Shown here: in pieces, positions 41,698-52,600 of the stretch
Layout of the letters: each line of letters opens with the position of its first letter
Numbering within the stretch: the first letter of the stretch is position 1
NCBI RefSeq assembly: GCF_014695725.1
Contig: NZ_JACJOU010000025.1
Coordinates: 62,001 to 126,000 of the forward strand
Origin: Microcoleus sp. FACHB-672
GTDB taxonomy: Bacteria > Cyanobacteriota > Cyanobacteriia > Cyanobacteriales > Oscillatoriaceae
DNA length: 64,000 bases
Direction of reading: 5' to 3'
Position numbers and translations under genes: made by a program
Notes under the pieces: generated by a model
Databases searched by the model: none
What the model was told of the DNA's origin: nothing
The model's input: the letters and a program-made list of their open reading frames with translations, nothing else

Positions 41698-42717
41698 ATG
41701 AATTTACCCGAATCCAGCCGGCTGCAATTTACTCCAGATTTAAATATCTGCCGTGTGTTAAATGGAATGTGGCAAGTATCTGGAGGTCACGGAAAAATTG
41801 ACCGGCAGGCTGCTATTGAGAATATGTTTAAATATCTGGATGCCGGTTTCACAACTTGGGATTTAGCAGACCATTATGGCCCCGCAGAGGATTTTATTGG
41901 TGAGTTTCGCCGGCAATTAATTTCAACTCGGGGGAAAGATGCCCTTTCTAATTTACAAGCTTTTACAAAATGGGTGCCCAGACCGGGGAAAATGACCCGA
42001 AAGCTGGTTGAAGAAAATATTGATATTTCCCTGCGGAGAATGAACGTTGAATCCCTCGATTTAATGCAATTTCACTGGTGGGAATACAAAGACGAAAATT
42101 ATCTGGCCGCCCTCAAATATATGACAGAACTTCAACAAGAGGGCAAAATTAAGCATCTGGCACTGACAAATTTTGATACAGAGCATTTAAAAATAATTCT
42201 TGACCATAACATCAAAATAGTATCCAACCAAGTGCAATTTTCTTTAGTAGATCTCCGGCCTTTAGTGAATATGGTTCAATTGTGCCGGCAACACGACATC
42301 AAGTTATTTACCTACGGCACACTTTGCGGCGGATTGCTATCAGAAAAATATCTCGGGAAGCCTGAACCCCGGGGCGGAGAACTCGCCACCGCTAGCTTGC
42401 GAAAATACAAAAACATGATAGATAGTTGGGGCGGCTGGAATTTATTTCAAGAATTACTGAACGCCCTCAAGCAAATCGCAGATAAACATCAAGTCAGCAT
42501 CGCAAATATCGCCGTTCGTACTATTTTAGATCTGCCGGCAGTTGGGGGCGTCATTGTCGGTGCGCGGCTGGGTGTGTCAGAACATTTAGAAGATAATGCC
42601 AGAGTTTTTAATTTCAGCTTAGATGCAGAAGATGAGGGACAAATCGATGCAGTTATTCGTAACTCGCGGGATTTGTATAAACTTATCGGAGACTGCGGCG
42701 ACGAATACCGGCGATGA
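41698..42717 (+). CDS. Aldo/keto reductase
   Basis: A 339-residue AKR-fold oxidoreductase. The opening NICRVLNGMWQVSGGHG and the catalytic Asp/Tyr segment TTWDLADHYGPAED match the family. LDLMQFHWWEYKDENYL and KIKHLALTNFDTEHL are AKR landmarks, and the C-terminal INTVIVGARLG-like VIVGARLGVSEHLEDN binds NADP(H). AAGGA before the ATG supports the start. Substrate unknown. Its stop overlaps the next gene by four bases. Confidence 0.9.
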   Translation: MNLPESSRLQFTPDLNICRVLNGMWQVSGGHGKIDRQAAIENMFKYLDAGFTTWDLADHYGPAEDFIGEFRRQLISTRGKDALSNLQAFTKWVPRPGKMTRKLVEENIDISLRRMNVESLDLMQFHWWEYKDENYLAALKYMTELQQEGKIKHLALTNFDTEHLKIILDHNIKIVSNQVQFSLVDLRPLVNMVQLCRQHDIKLFTYGTLCGGLLSEKYLGKPEPRGGELATASLRKYKNMIDSWGGWNLFQELLNALKQIADKHQVSIANIAVRTILDLPAVGGVIVGARLGVSEHLEDNARVFNFSLDAEDEGQIDAVIRNSRDLYKLIGDCGDEYRR

Positions 42718-43133
42718 TTGTTCATTTAAACGATAAAATCGAAATGACAGACGAACGAAATGAAGTATTAGCCGCTAACGAAGCATTTTATCGAGCCTTT
42801 GAAAAAAAAGACATGGAAGCAATGAGTGCGATTTGGTCGCAAGGAATCGGCACTCTTTGCATTCACCCTGGACGCAATGCGCTGCGGGGGTGGAAAGAAA
42901 TTCGCACTTCTTGGGAATTTATCTTTAAAAATACCAACTACATCGAAATCGAAACCGAGATTATTACAGCAGATGTTCGCAATGACATTGGTTACATTGT
43001 TTTAGTCGAAAAAGTCTTGCAAGTGAGTGCCGGCAGACGAATTCAAGCAGAATCAATGGCAACCAATATTTTTGAATTCTTGGGTGGAAAATGGTATTTA
43101 ATTCACCATCACGGCAGTCCCATGATGCGCTAA
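42714..43133 (+). CDS. SnoaL-like (NTF2-fold) protein
   Basis: A 139-residue cone-fold protein (VLAANEAFYRAFEKKDMEAMSAIWS; GTLCIHPGRNALRGWKEIRTSW; FEFLGGKWYLIHHHGSPM) of the SnoaL_3/NTF2-like superfamily, often small hydrolases, isomerases or ligand binders. The ATGA overlap with the aldo/keto reductase implies translational coupling and a shared pathway. A second Met (MTDERNEV) could also be the start. Confidence 0.82.
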   Translation: MIVHLNDKIEMTDERNEVLAANEAFYRAFEKKDMEAMSAIWSQGIGTLCIHPGRNALRGWKEIRTSWEFIFKNTNYIEIETEIITADVRNDIGYIVLVEKVLQVSAGRRIQAESMATNIFEFLGGKWYLIHHHGSPMMR

Positions 43134-43438
43134 AAGTGACAGCGTTCAACCAGTCGCAGCAGTCGCGGGAAACTGTAGTAGCCGGCAGAATTTGGCGCAT
43201 AGCACAAAAACTGAAGTTCGGGGATCGCTATAACCCCCACTTTCATTGCGCCTATCCACAATCGACACAACAGCCAAGAAAAGAGAATACTAGAAATTAC
43301 TTGCTAAATAAAATTCCTAGGTCATAAAGGCTGTAGCAGCCACCGCAAAAAAACCATTGTCCAGCCGGAGTTTCAGGAATTTGTTAGACTGGACAAACCA
43401 AAGAAAAGTCAGCCTACTCTCTGAAGGACGTTCTTCTG
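43134..43438. other. Spacer upstream of tldD
   Basis: About 305 bases without a credible gene. GAAGGA lies 14 bases before the tldD ATG. No long hairpin with a T-run was seen. Confidence 0.35.
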
Positions 43439-44923
43439 ATGACGCTATCCATGCATCCCAGTACATTACTGCTTTCCAAAGAACTACCTACCCTTCAATA
43501 CACCTCAACCCCTGATCGCTTCGATGAAACCTGGGAAGCGCCTCTATCAACGCTTTTAGGACTCGGACGCGCTGCCGGTGCGGACTTTATCGAATTCTTC
43601 TTAGAACGTGCAAACTATATTAGCTGTTTGGCAGAAGAAGATACTATCACCAGCATTTCGCCGCGTCTTTCCACCGGCGCTGGCGTTAGAGTGTTTCGTG
43701 GCAAAGCCGATTGCTACGTTAGCACGAACGATCTTTCATTTTCTGGGCTAAAATCTGCTCTAGAAAAAGGTCTTTCTATCCTGGGACTGCAACTGCCGGC
43801 ACCCAATGCTTTCATCCCTGAAATTAATTTAGAACTCCTCAGAGACTACGCTACAAAAAAAGGGAAAGATGCTTGGTTACCTCAGTGTAGCCCCATCCGA
43901 GAAATGGGAGAAGTGCTACTGGATGCCAGCGCCTTGCTGAAACACAAAGCGAAGCATATTCAATCCCGACGAACCAGCTATTTCAGAGATTGGCAAGAAG
44001 TTTTAGTGGCTGCCAGTGATGGCACTTTTGCCCGTGATATCCGCCTGACTCAATCTGTAGGATACAACCTGTTGTGCGCTGACGGTGCCAACCGTTCATC
44101 CATCGCCAAGCGGGACGGCAGCACGAGCGAAGCAGACTTTTTGAGAAAGTGGAATCCTGAAGCTGCCGCTGAAGAAGTTGCAGAATCTGCCGGCATCATG
44201 CTTTATGCAGATTATGTGGAATCGGGAAATTACCCGATTATCATGGCAAATCAATTTGGTGGGGTGATTTTCCACGAAGCTTGTGGACACCTGCTAGAAA
44301 CCACTCAAATTGAACGCAAAACCACTCCTTTTGCTGAGAAAAAAGGTGAAAAAATCGCCCACGAAAGTTTAACAGCTTGGGATGAAGGGCTTTCTAAAAA
44401 CGCTTTCGGCACCATTGATATGGACGATGAAGGGATGCCGGCGCAACGCACCCTGTTAATTGAAAAAGGCGTGCTGAAAAACTTCTTAGCGGATCGCTCA
44501 GGGTCTTTGCTCACTGGACATCCCAGAACCGGCAGTGGACGCCGGCAGAATTATACGTTTGCCGCAGCTAGCCGGATGCGAAATACTTATATCGCCCCCG
44601 GAGAATACACCAACGAAGATTTATTCTCTTCCATCGATAAAGGCATTTATTGCAAAAAGATGGGCGGCGGTAGTGTTGGCGCAACTGGAGAATTTAACTT
44701 CTCTGTTGAAGAAGCTTATCTGATTGAAAATGGCAAAATTACTAAGCCATTAAAAGGCGCGATTTTAATCGGGGAAGCTAAGGAAATCATGAACAAAATT
44801 TCCATGTGTTCTCAAGATATCGGTCTCGCTGCCGGTTTCTGCGGTTCTGTTAGTGGCAGCATTTACACCACTGTTGGACAGCCCCATATTAAGGTTGATT
44901 CCATTACTGTTGGTGGCCGGTAA
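43439..44923 (+). CDS. tldD: Metalloprotease TldD
   Basis: A 494-residue zinc peptidase subunit. The HExxxH motif is intact in [15 protein letters not shown], and the family blocks [34 protein letters not shown] and [20 protein letters not shown] are present. TldD with TldE forms a heterodimer that degrades unfolded or modified peptides (microcin B17 maturation and CcdA degradation in enterobacteria). It is cytoplasmic. The length is normal. tldE follows after a repeat-rich 280-base gap. Confidence 0.95.
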   Translation: MTLSMHPSTLLLSKELPTLQYTSTPDRFDETWEAPLSTLLGLGRAAGADFIEFFLERANYISCLAEEDTITSISPRLSTGAGVRVFRGKADCYVSTNDLSFSGLKSALEKGLSILGLQLPAPNAFIPEINLELLRDYATKKGKDAWLPQCSPIREMGEVLLDASALLKHKAKHIQSRRTSYFRDWQEVLVAASDGTFARDIRLTQSVGYNLLCADGANRSSIAKRDGSTSEADFLRKWNPEAAAEEVAESAGIMLYADYVESGNYPIIMANQFGGVIFHEACGHLLETTQIERKTTPFAEKKGEKIAHESLTAWDEGLSKNAFGTIDMDDEGMPAQRTLLIEKGVLKNFLADRSGSLLTGHPRTGSGRRQNYTFAAASRMRNTYIAPGEYTNEDLFSSIDKGIYCKKMGGGSVGATGEFNFSVEEAYLIENGKITKPLKGAILIGEAKEIMNKISMCSQDIGLAAGFCGSVSGSIYTTVGQPHIKVDSITVGGR

Positions 44924-44929
44924 AGAGTG

Positions 44930-44989
44930 TTTTCAACCACAAATATCGCAGATAAATATCAATAAAACATCTTTATCTGTGGTTGAAAA
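44930..44989. repeat. ATCTGYGG-family palindrome after tldD
   Basis: Perfect 12-base arms TTTTCAACCACA (44930-44941) and TGTGGTTGAAAA (44978-44989) enclose ATCGCAGATAAATATC. It starts six bases after the tldD stop, so it can act as a terminator or processing hairpin. Confidence 0.8.
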
Positions 44990-45032
44990 ATTATCCGATT
45001 CTTTTTATCTGCGGTTGAAACTTCTTTTTCTG

Positions 45033-45069
45033 AAATTCAACAAGTGACTGTGCCGAATATTACGGAAGA
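45033..45069 (+). repeat. Partial duplicate of the tldE start region
   Basis: 37 bases (AAATTCAACAAGTGACTGTG and on) match 45188-45224 with about five differences, including the CTGACTATGCCGAATAT that encodes the tldE start. In this copy the ATG has become GTG, and the frame leads into VPNITEEDFFNH and then the repeat element. Confidence 0.8.
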
Positions 45070-45076
45070 AGATTTT

Positions 45077-45175
45077 TTTAACCACAGAGGCACACAAATG
45101 AAGATTTGAGTGATTGGTTGGGCTGAGATAAATGCGGATGAGTTCTAAAATCATCTGCGGTTATCTCTGGTTAAA
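45077..45175. repeat. Palindrome-ended element between the tldE start copies
   Basis: TTTAACCACAGAG (45077-45089) and CTCTGGTTAAA (45165-45175) are inverted ends, with ATCTGCGGTT inside. It lies between the two copies of the tldE start, as expected for a small mobile palindromic repeat that was inserted with duplicated flanks or that drove a local duplication. Confidence 0.6.
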
Positions 45176-45204
45176 TTTCACTGTTTTAAATTCAACAACT
45201 GACT

Positions 45205-46548
45205 ATGCCGAATATCACCGAAATTGCTAATCACGCCAAGGAAAGTGCTGAGAAACTCGGCATCAAAAAGTTCGATATCTATGGATCGAGTGTTGATGAA
45301 ACCAGCGTTCAAGTCGATAGAGGAGCGCCGAAACAAGTTAAGGCTTCTAATCGCTCTGGTGTGACGGTTCGTGTCTGGAATGATGACAATACAGTGGGTG
45401 TCACCAGCACCACAGATGTTGATCCAAATGGCCTGAAATTAGCCCTGGAAACGGCTTATGAGGCAAGTTTTTTTGGGGTCAAGGATAATGCTCCTGATTT
45501 TAGCCCAGAAGCGACTGTCCCCCTCGAAAAGTCCTCGGATGAGAAGGCAGCTCAAGCGCCAGTTTCTCAGTTGATAGAAAGCCTGATAGAGGCGGAAAAG
45601 GAACTGTTGGCGGCGCATCCGGCTATTGAAGGTGTGCCTTACAATGGTTTGGCTCAACGAGAGATTGACAGGTTTTATCTCAACAGTGCCGGCGCGACAA
45701 GGAATGAATCTCATTCCGTTGCCTCTATCTATCTTTACAGCAAAACTGAACAAGAAGGGAAAAAACCCCGGAGTGCCGGCGCGTTTAAACTTAGCCGCAG
45801 TTTGGAACAGCTCGATATTGAAGGTTGCTTGAAAGAAGCGGCTGAGAAAACGATCAGTCACTTGAACTATGAAAAAGTCAAGACTGGTAAATATACCGTG
45901 GTTTTCTCTCCGGAAGCATTCTTGAGCTTGTTAGGGGCATTTTCTAACTTGTACAATGCTCAAAGTATTCTGGATAAGCAAAGTTTATCGACGCCTGAAT
46001 CTTTGGGAACAAATATTGCTTCTCCTTTGCTTTCGGTTTACGATGACGCACTGCATCCAGCGAATATCGGAGCGGAAACGTTTGATGGTGAAGGCACGCC
46101 GACTCGTCGGATTTCGCTGATTGAAAAGGGCATTCTAAGCAATTTTCTTCACAGTGCCGGCACGGCAAAACGGCTCAATGCTCAGCCTACGGGTCATGCA
46201 AATATCGGCTCTAAAGTTATGGTGAGTTCGCACTTTTATCATGTCCTTCAAGGTGCGAAAGCTGAGCAGGAATATAGCCTTGCGAATGCAGACAATGTGA
46301 TTTTTATCGATGATCTTCAGGCACTTCATGCCGGCGTTAAATCGTTACAGGGTTCCTTTTCTCTGCCGTTTGACGGTTGGATGGTGAATAACGGCAAATT
46401 GACGAGCATTGAATCTGCAACGGTTGCCGGTGACTTTCGCGAAGTCCTCCAGTCGATTATTTTTGTCGAACCAGATGCAGAACTGACACCTGGGGGCGTG
46501 TGCCCCAGAATATGGGTGGATGGGCTGTCTATCACTGGAGAAGCCTAG
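45205..46548 (+). CDS. pmbA: TldE/PmbA, partner of TldD
   Basis: A 447-residue TldE homologue. It lacks the HExxxH of TldD but keeps the fold (VDETSVQVDRGAPKQVKASNRSGVTVRV; FDGEGTPTRRISLIEKGILSNFLHS; GHANIGSKVMVSS; LTPGGVCPRIWVDGLSITG). It is needed to build the active TldD/E heterodimer. No close Shine-Dalgarno is seen before ATG 45205, and an altered copy of its start lies 155 bases upstream. A strong terminator follows. Confidence 0.93.
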   Translation: MPNITEIANHAKESAEKLGIKKFDIYGSSVDETSVQVDRGAPKQVKASNRSGVTVRVWNDDNTVGVTSTTDVDPNGLKLALETAYEASFFGVKDNAPDFSPEATVPLEKSSDEKAAQAPVSQLIESLIEAEKELLAAHPAIEGVPYNGLAQREIDRFYLNSAGATRNESHSVASIYLYSKTEQEGKKPRSAGAFKLSRSLEQLDIEGCLKEAAEKTISHLNYEKVKTGKYTVVFSPEAFLSLLGAFSNLYNAQSILDKQSLSTPESLGTNIASPLLSVYDDALHPANIGAETFDGEGTPTRRISLIEKGILSNFLHSAGTAKRLNAQPTGHANIGSKVMVSSHFYHVLQGAKAEQEYSLANADNVIFIDDLQALHAGVKSLQGSFSLPFDGWMVNNGKLTSIESATVAGDFREVLQSIIFVEPDAELTPGGVCPRIWVDGLSITGEA

Positions 46549-46585
46549 GTTTACAACATCTAGTTTGCATCGTTGAAGGGTAATA

Positions 46586-46625
46586 AAGAAGCCGGCACTT
46601 CTGAAAAGGAGTTGCCGGCTTCTTT
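46586..46625 (+). terminator. Terminator of tldD-tldE
   Basis: AAGAAGCCGGCA and TGCCGGCTTCTTT form a 12-bp stem with a loop around CTTCTGAAAAGGAGT and end in TTT. Confidence 0.85.
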
Positions 46626-46772
46626 GTGACAAGCACCGAGGCGTTTTTGCCTCGCCATGTTAATCTAGGGGGGAAGTGGGGATATTTAACCGGCAATGGA
46701 GCGTTGAGAGCGATCAAAGCGCAGGACTATCCCTTCTTGCTCGATAATGTCTGTAGAGTTCAAAGCAGTTTT

Positions 46773-47651
46773 GTGTCCCAAAAACGCAGTCGCTTGATTG
46801 TTCGAGTGGTGATGGTGTTGGCACTCATCGCCTTTGTGGGGTTTTCCATCCTTCCCCTTTTAAGTGATGTTCTTAAGGCAAATCAAGTGCCTCCTGAAGC
46901 GACGCCGGCAACCACCCCGCAGGCGGCGCAGCAGCCTTCTAAGCAGGCAGACTTGGAAGGGCAAGCACGGGGTTATGAACTTGTTTTGCAGCGCGAGCCG
47001 GCAAATAAGGCAGCGCTGGAAGGGCTATTACGGACTCGGCTAGAGTTGGGTGATATTAAAGGGGCGATCGTCCCTCTCGAACAACTAGCAAAGTCAAATC
47101 CTGAAGATCCACTTTATGGCGTGCTTCTCGCTCAAGCAAAGCAACAAATTGGAGATCGCGAAGGCGCTGCCCAATCTTACCGCTCAATTCTGACCAGTAA
47201 ACCCGGAAATGTTGAGGCGCTGCAAGGATTGGTGAGTCTGCTGCTGCAACAAAACCGCCCAGAAGCGGCAATTGGGTTGCTGCAAGATACGCTCAAAGGC
47301 GCTCCTCAAGCGAATCAGGTTGCTCCCGGCAGTATTGATGTGCTTTCGGTGCAGCTGATTTTAGGGCAGGTGTACGCCGAGGAAAAACGTTATGCGGAAG
47401 CCCTGGCGATTTACGATGAACTGACTAAAAATAAGCCTGACGATTTTCGCCCTGTGCTAGGCAAGGCAATTGTACTCAAACGACAAGGCAAATCTGGCGA
47501 GGCGACGTCTCTATTCTCGAGGGCGACGACTTTAGCGCCGGCAAAGTATAAAGATCAAATTCAGCAACTAGCAGCCGCAGCGCCGGCACCGACTCCCACG
47601 CCGGCTGCAACCCCGACTGAGAGTTTGCCCAGTAACGCGCCTCAAGAGTAG
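46773..47651 (+). CDS. Membrane-anchored TPR protein
   Basis: About 292 residues from GTG 46773. A single N-terminal helix (VVMVLALIAFVGFSILPLL) follows a basic SQKRSRLIVR. A Pro/Thr/Gln linker leads to four to five TPRs (LEGLLRTRLELGDIKGAIVPL; LYGVLLAQAKQQIGDREGAAQSY; LILGQVYAEEKRYAEALAIYDEL) and a Pro/Ala/Thr-rich tail. The longer frame to 46626 would start inside the tldE terminator, so I reject it. It probably scaffolds an unknown complex at the membrane. Confidence 0.75.
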   Translation: MSQKRSRLIVRVVMVLALIAFVGFSILPLLSDVLKANQVPPEATPATTPQAAQQPSKQADLEGQARGYELVLQREPANKAALEGLLRTRLELGDIKGAIVPLEQLAKSNPEDPLYGVLLAQAKQQIGDREGAAQSYRSILTSKPGNVEALQGLVSLLLQQNRPEAAIGLLQDTLKGAPQANQVAPGSIDVLSVQLILGQVYAEEKRYAEALAIYDELTKNKPDDFRPVLGKAIVLKRQGKSGEATSLFSRATTLAPAKYKDQIQQLAAAAPAPTPTPAATPTESLPSNAPQE

Positions 47652-47657
47652 TCTTCT

Positions 47658-47694
47658 GCAACGGAACACCATTTGTTTAGAGGTGTTCCGCTGC
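47658..47694. terminator. Hairpin between convergent genes
   Basis: GCAACGGAACACC (47658-47670) and GGTGTTCCGCTGC (47682-47694) pair with one mismatch between the TPR gene and the Gdt1-family gene. Confidence 0.65.
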
Positions 47695-47771
47695 GGTTCA
47701 AATTTTCCCATCTGGAATTTTAGCCACAACTTCTGTCAAGCGTTTTCGTTTTTCCGCTTCAATTTTCACGA

Positions 47772-48428
47772 TTACAAAACGCTTTCTAAGGCGAGTGCAC
47801 CAAAAATTAGAAACAGTGCGCCTCCAATCGCTGTCATAATCCGCTCAGAGATGCGACAAGCGATCATGCGTCCCCCCAAAACTGCGATTGCGGCGCAAAT
47901 AGTATGTCCGAGAATGGCACCGAGGGTAACACCGGCTGCGTTATTGGAGGCGGCTAAAGTAATCGTGGCAAATTGGGTGCGATCTCCCCACTCGGCTAAA
48001 AACGTCATGAGAAACGACTGAAAGACAATTGCCATCTGGGGCGAGTTCAAAGAAAGGACGGGATTGGCGCTATTTTTTAAGGGAGTGCGCGGTAAGTTCA
48101 ACTCAGCTTGCTCGACAACAGCGGCGGCTTCTTCGGCTTCAGCGCACTCTGTTTTTGGCGGCATTTGACTCGCTTCGTACAGCAGCTTAATTCCAAACCC
48201 GAGAAATAATAAAATTTCTGCCCAAGTGATATAAATTTGGGGAAGTAAGGATGCCGCTTGTCCAAGGAGTACAGATAGCACCGTCATCGCTGCCAAGGCT
48301 GCTGTGACGCCGGTAAATACGAGCCGGCGCGAGTGGCGCATGGATAAAATGACGGCAATAAAAAATGTTTTATCGCCTAATTCTGAAACCGTAATTAATA
48401 ATAAGCCGGCAGTAAACGCTGCTAACAC
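47772..48428 (-). CDS. Gdt1/TMEM165 (UPF0016) family cation transporter
   Basis: 218 residues, about six to seven membrane helices. Both signature motifs ExGD(K/R)(S/T) are present: ELGDKTFFIAVIL in helix 1 and EWGDRTQFATITL after the acidic cytosolic loop (about residues 85-115, rich in Glu). Cyanobacterial members such as Mnx of Synechocystis move Mn2+ (and possibly Ca2+) to protect the cytoplasm and feed the thylakoid lumen. The start is GTG 48428 with GAGGAG upstream. It is divergent from the Crp-family gene. Confidence 0.9.
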   Translation of the reverse strand: MLAAFTAGLLLITVSELGDKTFFIAVILSMRHSRRLVFTGVTAALAAMTVLSVLLGQAASLLPQIYITWAEILLFLGFGIKLLYEASQMPPKTECAEAEEAAAVVEQAELNLPRTPLKNSANPVLSLNSPQMAIVFQSFLMTFLAEWGDRTQFATITLAASNNAAGVTLGAILGHTICAAIAVLGGRMIACRISERIMTAIGGALFLIFGALALESVL

Positions 48429-48806
48429 GCTCTCAAGCTCCTCTCAATTTCTCTATTGAATGAGTGAGCTTGATGGAAGCAATTAAGACTTCACCAAGCT
48501 CACTAACGATGTGAACTCAGTGAAGGTCTCGCTCCCAAGTATTTGACGTTTAATTTCAAAAACTTGTCATCTAAACCAGGCGATTTGCCAGTATGTTGAT
48601 TTAGATGGGCCGACTTTTTTCTCTGCCGGCAGCTACTCCCCTTCGGATATGAATAATATTACCTCTATCTTTGGATATATACAATACCCTAAGCGGAAGA
48701 TTTTGAGTTTTAAACAGATATCAAAGGGTAGATGAGCTGTTGGAATGTACTCCCCGCTTCAACGGAGATGGGGAGAATTTAATTCAGCAGAAACTATGAA
48801 AAAAAT
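48429..48806. other. Divergent spacer between the Gdt1 and Crp-family genes
   Basis: 378 bases with promoters for both genes. I looked for a Crp-type TGTGA-N6-TCACA palindrome and saw none that was convincing. GTTTTAAACAGATATC near 48707 is AT-rich and could be part of the crp promoter. Confidence 0.35.
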
Positions 48807-49508
48807 ATGAAAGCTACCATTGAACAACTCGCACAAATTTTAATTTTTTCAGATTTAGAATCCCCAGAATTAGAACGGTTGCAACCTTATAGCCAAGTGA
48901 AGCAATATCAGCTGGGGGAAATTGTCATGCAAGAAGGGGATCGGTTGCCGGCGAAGCTTTATGCACTCTTCAAGGGTTCCCTTCGCGTTACCAAAACCTC
49001 GGCTGCCGGTAAAGAAACAATTCTCCGCACCTTATTACCAGGAGAAATTTTTGCCGCACCGGCACTGTTAGGCAATGGCATTGCGCCGGCAACCGTTACC
49101 GCTGAATCTGATAGCGAAATTCTCACCCTAGATCGAGATGCCTTACTAGAAGCCATTCAGCAAAAACCTGAGATTGCCTTGCGAATGTTAATGGTATTTA
49201 ATCAGCGAATCCAGCAGCTTCACGACACCGTACATGGATTAGTTTCAGAACGCGCCATTGTGCGCTTATCGCGGTTAATTTTATATTCTGCCTCACAAGA
49301 TGGCACAGAGAAAACGCCTGCCGGCTTTGTTTTAAAATCCAAGCTTTCTTACTATCAAATTGCCCGCAGTATCGGAATTACCTATGAAGAATGCCTACGA
49401 CTGATTAAAAGTATTAAATCAATTGTTGCTTACAGTCGCGGCGGTAAAATTACAATTTTGGACGAAAAAGAATTGGAAGCGATCGCCAGTGGTAAGCAAA
49501 GTCCTTAA
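48807..49508 (+). CDS. Crp/Fnr-family transcription regulator
   Basis: A 233-residue regulator. An N-terminal cNMP-type sensor domain (LIFSDLESPELERLQPYSQVKQY; MQEGDRLPAKLYALFKGSLRV; LPGEIFAAPALLGNG) lacks the FGE and RTA that bind cAMP in canonical Crp, so it may sense another cue. A dimer helix (about 125-150) leads to a C-terminal winged helix (LSYYQIARSIGITYEECLRLIKSIKSIV). No Cys cluster, so it is not FNR-like. Target genes are unknown. Confidence 0.88.
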   Translation: MKATIEQLAQILIFSDLESPELERLQPYSQVKQYQLGEIVMQEGDRLPAKLYALFKGSLRVTKTSAAGKETILRTLLPGEIFAAPALLGNGIAPATVTAESDSEILTLDRDALLEAIQQKPEIALRMLMVFNQRIQQLHDTVHGLVSERAIVRLSRLILYSASQDGTEKTPAGFVLKSKLSYYQIARSIGITYEECLRLIKSIKSIVAYSRGGKITILDEKELEAIASGKQSP

Positions 49509-49657
49509 CGCACCTCTGGGACTGCCACCGAAACCGGACAGATCAGAAGTCCGTTTTGTTGCTGAAAGCTATTTTAGTCAGTGATGGCCAACCACCGCCG
49601 GCCTTAAGTGCTAAACTTTGCAGATAGGCCAAACAATCTGGCGTTGAGAGCGATTCT

Positions 49658-52600
49658 TCATAAACGATGCTTCATATCTTCTGCGTAGGCTTCTGAAGAC
49701 CTCTCCGTATACGTTGCGCTAAGCTCTTGGTTTTCCTTGGCCATTTCTTCAAGCTTTGTTTTTACAGCTATCCAAAAGTTCAGCGTTGGCATCGCCGTCA
49801 TAAAGCTGGAGCTAACTTTACTGTATTTTTCCCACAGATCGGAAATAGTCTGTAGGTCTTGAGGCGGTATGCTGCATTCTATGCTATCTATAACCCCACA
49901 AGATTGAACATAGACTGGGTTTAGTATGCTTTTAATGTCAGCGTCTCTCGAACAGCCCGAAATTTGAAGCATGATAGTTTGTGTTTCCTGTTCGGCCTCT
50001 TGCCACTGCTGTGTTACCAGTAAATGCCGCAGTCGCGTATAGTCAATTCCGACTGCAGAACTCAGTGCATCGCTGTATTCTTGTAACGCCTGTTTGACGA
50101 TAGGTTCTTGTCTTCCTTGCAGCAGGGAATAAGCAGCCTCGTAAGCCTCCCATGATTTGTCCTTGAGAGCTGTAATCACCCGCTCTAAACCGGCTTGATC
50201 GGACTGAAGAGCCTCTTTTAGGGCAAGGTAATGGTGGATAAATACGACGGGATCGAATCGGGTTCTGCTTAAATTCTCAATTCCCCAGACCTTGATGGTT
50301 CTGTCCTGACTCCCGCTGGCAATTGTTTGCCCATCGGGACTAATGGCAATTGACATGATCGAGTCTGAATGTCCGGTAAGAATAGTTCTCACTTCGCCGC
50401 TGTCCAAGTCCCACACGTTGATAGTCTTGTAAGCCTCACCCGCGATAGTGCGCCCATCCGGGCTGATAGAGAGGTTTTTAATACCAGATGAAGCGCCGAT
50501 GAGGGTGGTTTTCACTTCGCCACTTTCTAAGTCCCACAATTGACCAGAGGGCTTACTATTTTTAATGGCGAAGATACGTTGATCGGGGCTAATGACAAAA
50601 TTTGAATCCCACCAGCGAGCAGCAATAGTAGTTTTCAGATGCCCTGTGTCCAAATTCCAGAATTTGACAGTATTGTCGCTACTATCCCTATTCTGACTAA
50701 CAACGGTTTGTCCGTCTGGGGTGATAGCAACGCAATCAACCCTGCCTGAATGGCCGATGAAGGTTGTTTTCAGTTCGCCACTTTCTAAGTCCCGCACCTT
50801 GATGGTTTTGTCACGGCTGCCACTGACGAGGGTGCGCCCATCAGGACTGATGGCAACGCTATAATCCGAGTTTGAATCATCAGTGAGGGTTGTTTTGAGT
50901 TGCCCATTTTCTAAGTCCCACACGTTGATAGTGTTGTAAGAATCGCCACTAACGAGGGTGCGTCCATCATGGCTGATGGCAAGGCAAGTCACCCAGGATG
51001 GGCCGGTAAGGGTGGTTTTCAGTTCGCCACTTTCTAAGTCCCACACCTTGATGGTTTTGTCCGCACTGCCACTGACGAGGGTGCGCCCATCGGAACTGAT
51101 GGCAACGCAAGTAACCCAGTATGAATGGCCGGTGAGGGTACGGAGGCATTTAAGCCGGGAATAAGGATTGCAGATTCGCAGCGCCGGCTTCAACCTTGGT
51201 TCAGCATATCTTTGTAGTTGTGCGTAAGCACTACACTGAACCTGCCAGGATTCATAGTTTAAGCCATGCATAACCAGTTCTAAACCATTTTTACCTGACT
51301 CCAAAGCCAGAGCGTAAGCAAGTTCCTGTACCTGCCAGCACTCTTCCTTAAGATGTTTGAACGCCTCAATCAACGACTCCAAATTGCTTTGACTCAACTT
51401 GAGCGTTTCTTTTAGGGCAAGGTAACGATGAAACAATTCAGTAGGAGCCAGAAGATGGCTCGGACTCCTGCCCACTCCAGAATGGTATGGCTGTAACGCC
51501 TGCTTGAGTATTGGCTCAACATTTTCCTGTAGTAAGGCATAAGTAATTTCCCGTACCTGCCAGGATTCATCCACAAGAGCTTGAATGGCCGACTCTAAGC
51601 TGGCTTGATCAAAGCTGAGCGTCTGTTTTAGAGCCAGGTAAGTATAGAGCAATTCAACTGCATCTACTCTGGGCACACCTACCGTCCAGAGTTTGATAGT
51701 TTTGTCATCACTCCCACTAGCGATTGTTTGGCCATCGGGGCTGATGGCAACGCAAGTAACCTCCTTTAAATGGCCGGCGAGGGTGCTTCTCAGTTCACCT
51801 GTGTGCAAGTCCCACACTATGAGGGTGCAGTCATCACTGCCGCTAACGAGAGTCTGCCCATCAGGGCTAATGGCAACGCAAGTAACCTCCCCTAAATGGC
51901 CGGTGAGGGTTGTTATTAGTTTACCTGTGTGCAAGTCCCACACTTTGAGGGTCTGGTCTTCACTGCCGCTAATGAGAGTCTGCCCATCAGGGCTAATGGC
52001 AACGCAAGTAACCTTCCTTGAATGGCCCGTGAAGGTGGTCTTTGGGTATCCATGCTCCACGAGTTCGATTGTCTTGTAGCTAATCTGTATCTTGAAGTTT
52101 TCAACCCAGTTTAAATGCTCGCCTAGGCTCGCTTGCAGTGGTTCGTCATTTAACTGCCAGAGCTTGAAGGTATTGTCAGCACGATCACTAGCAAGCACAT
52201 ATAGGCCGCTACGATAGGCTGGAAAGGTTCTCTCTTCCCCAGTGTGCAGGTTCAAAAGCTTATTTTGGTAAGCTAGAGTCTGACCATCAGGGATGAAAGC
52301 AACGTAAGAATTAGTACCTTGACTGGTAAAGGTAGTTTTTAGTTCATCGGTTTGCAAATCCCATAGATTGATGTTGTCACGGCTGCCAGAAGCGAGGGTG
52401 TGGCCATCGGGGCTAATTGCAAGGGAATAATCAACCGACTCGGAATGCTTAGTGAGAGTGCGTAAGTATTCCAGCCGTAAATAAGGGTCACACGTTCGTA
52501 GCACTCGTTTTAAGGCTGGCTCTACATTTTGTTGAAGCAGTGAATAAACCACCACCTGCATTGTCCACGCCCCATCATTTAAAATAGGCACCAGCAGGTC

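Noticed and set aside
46626-46772. Upstream extension of the TPR protein to GTG 46626
   Set aside because: It starts at the T-run of the tldE terminator, lacks a ribosome-binding site and precedes a good membrane-anchor start at 46773.
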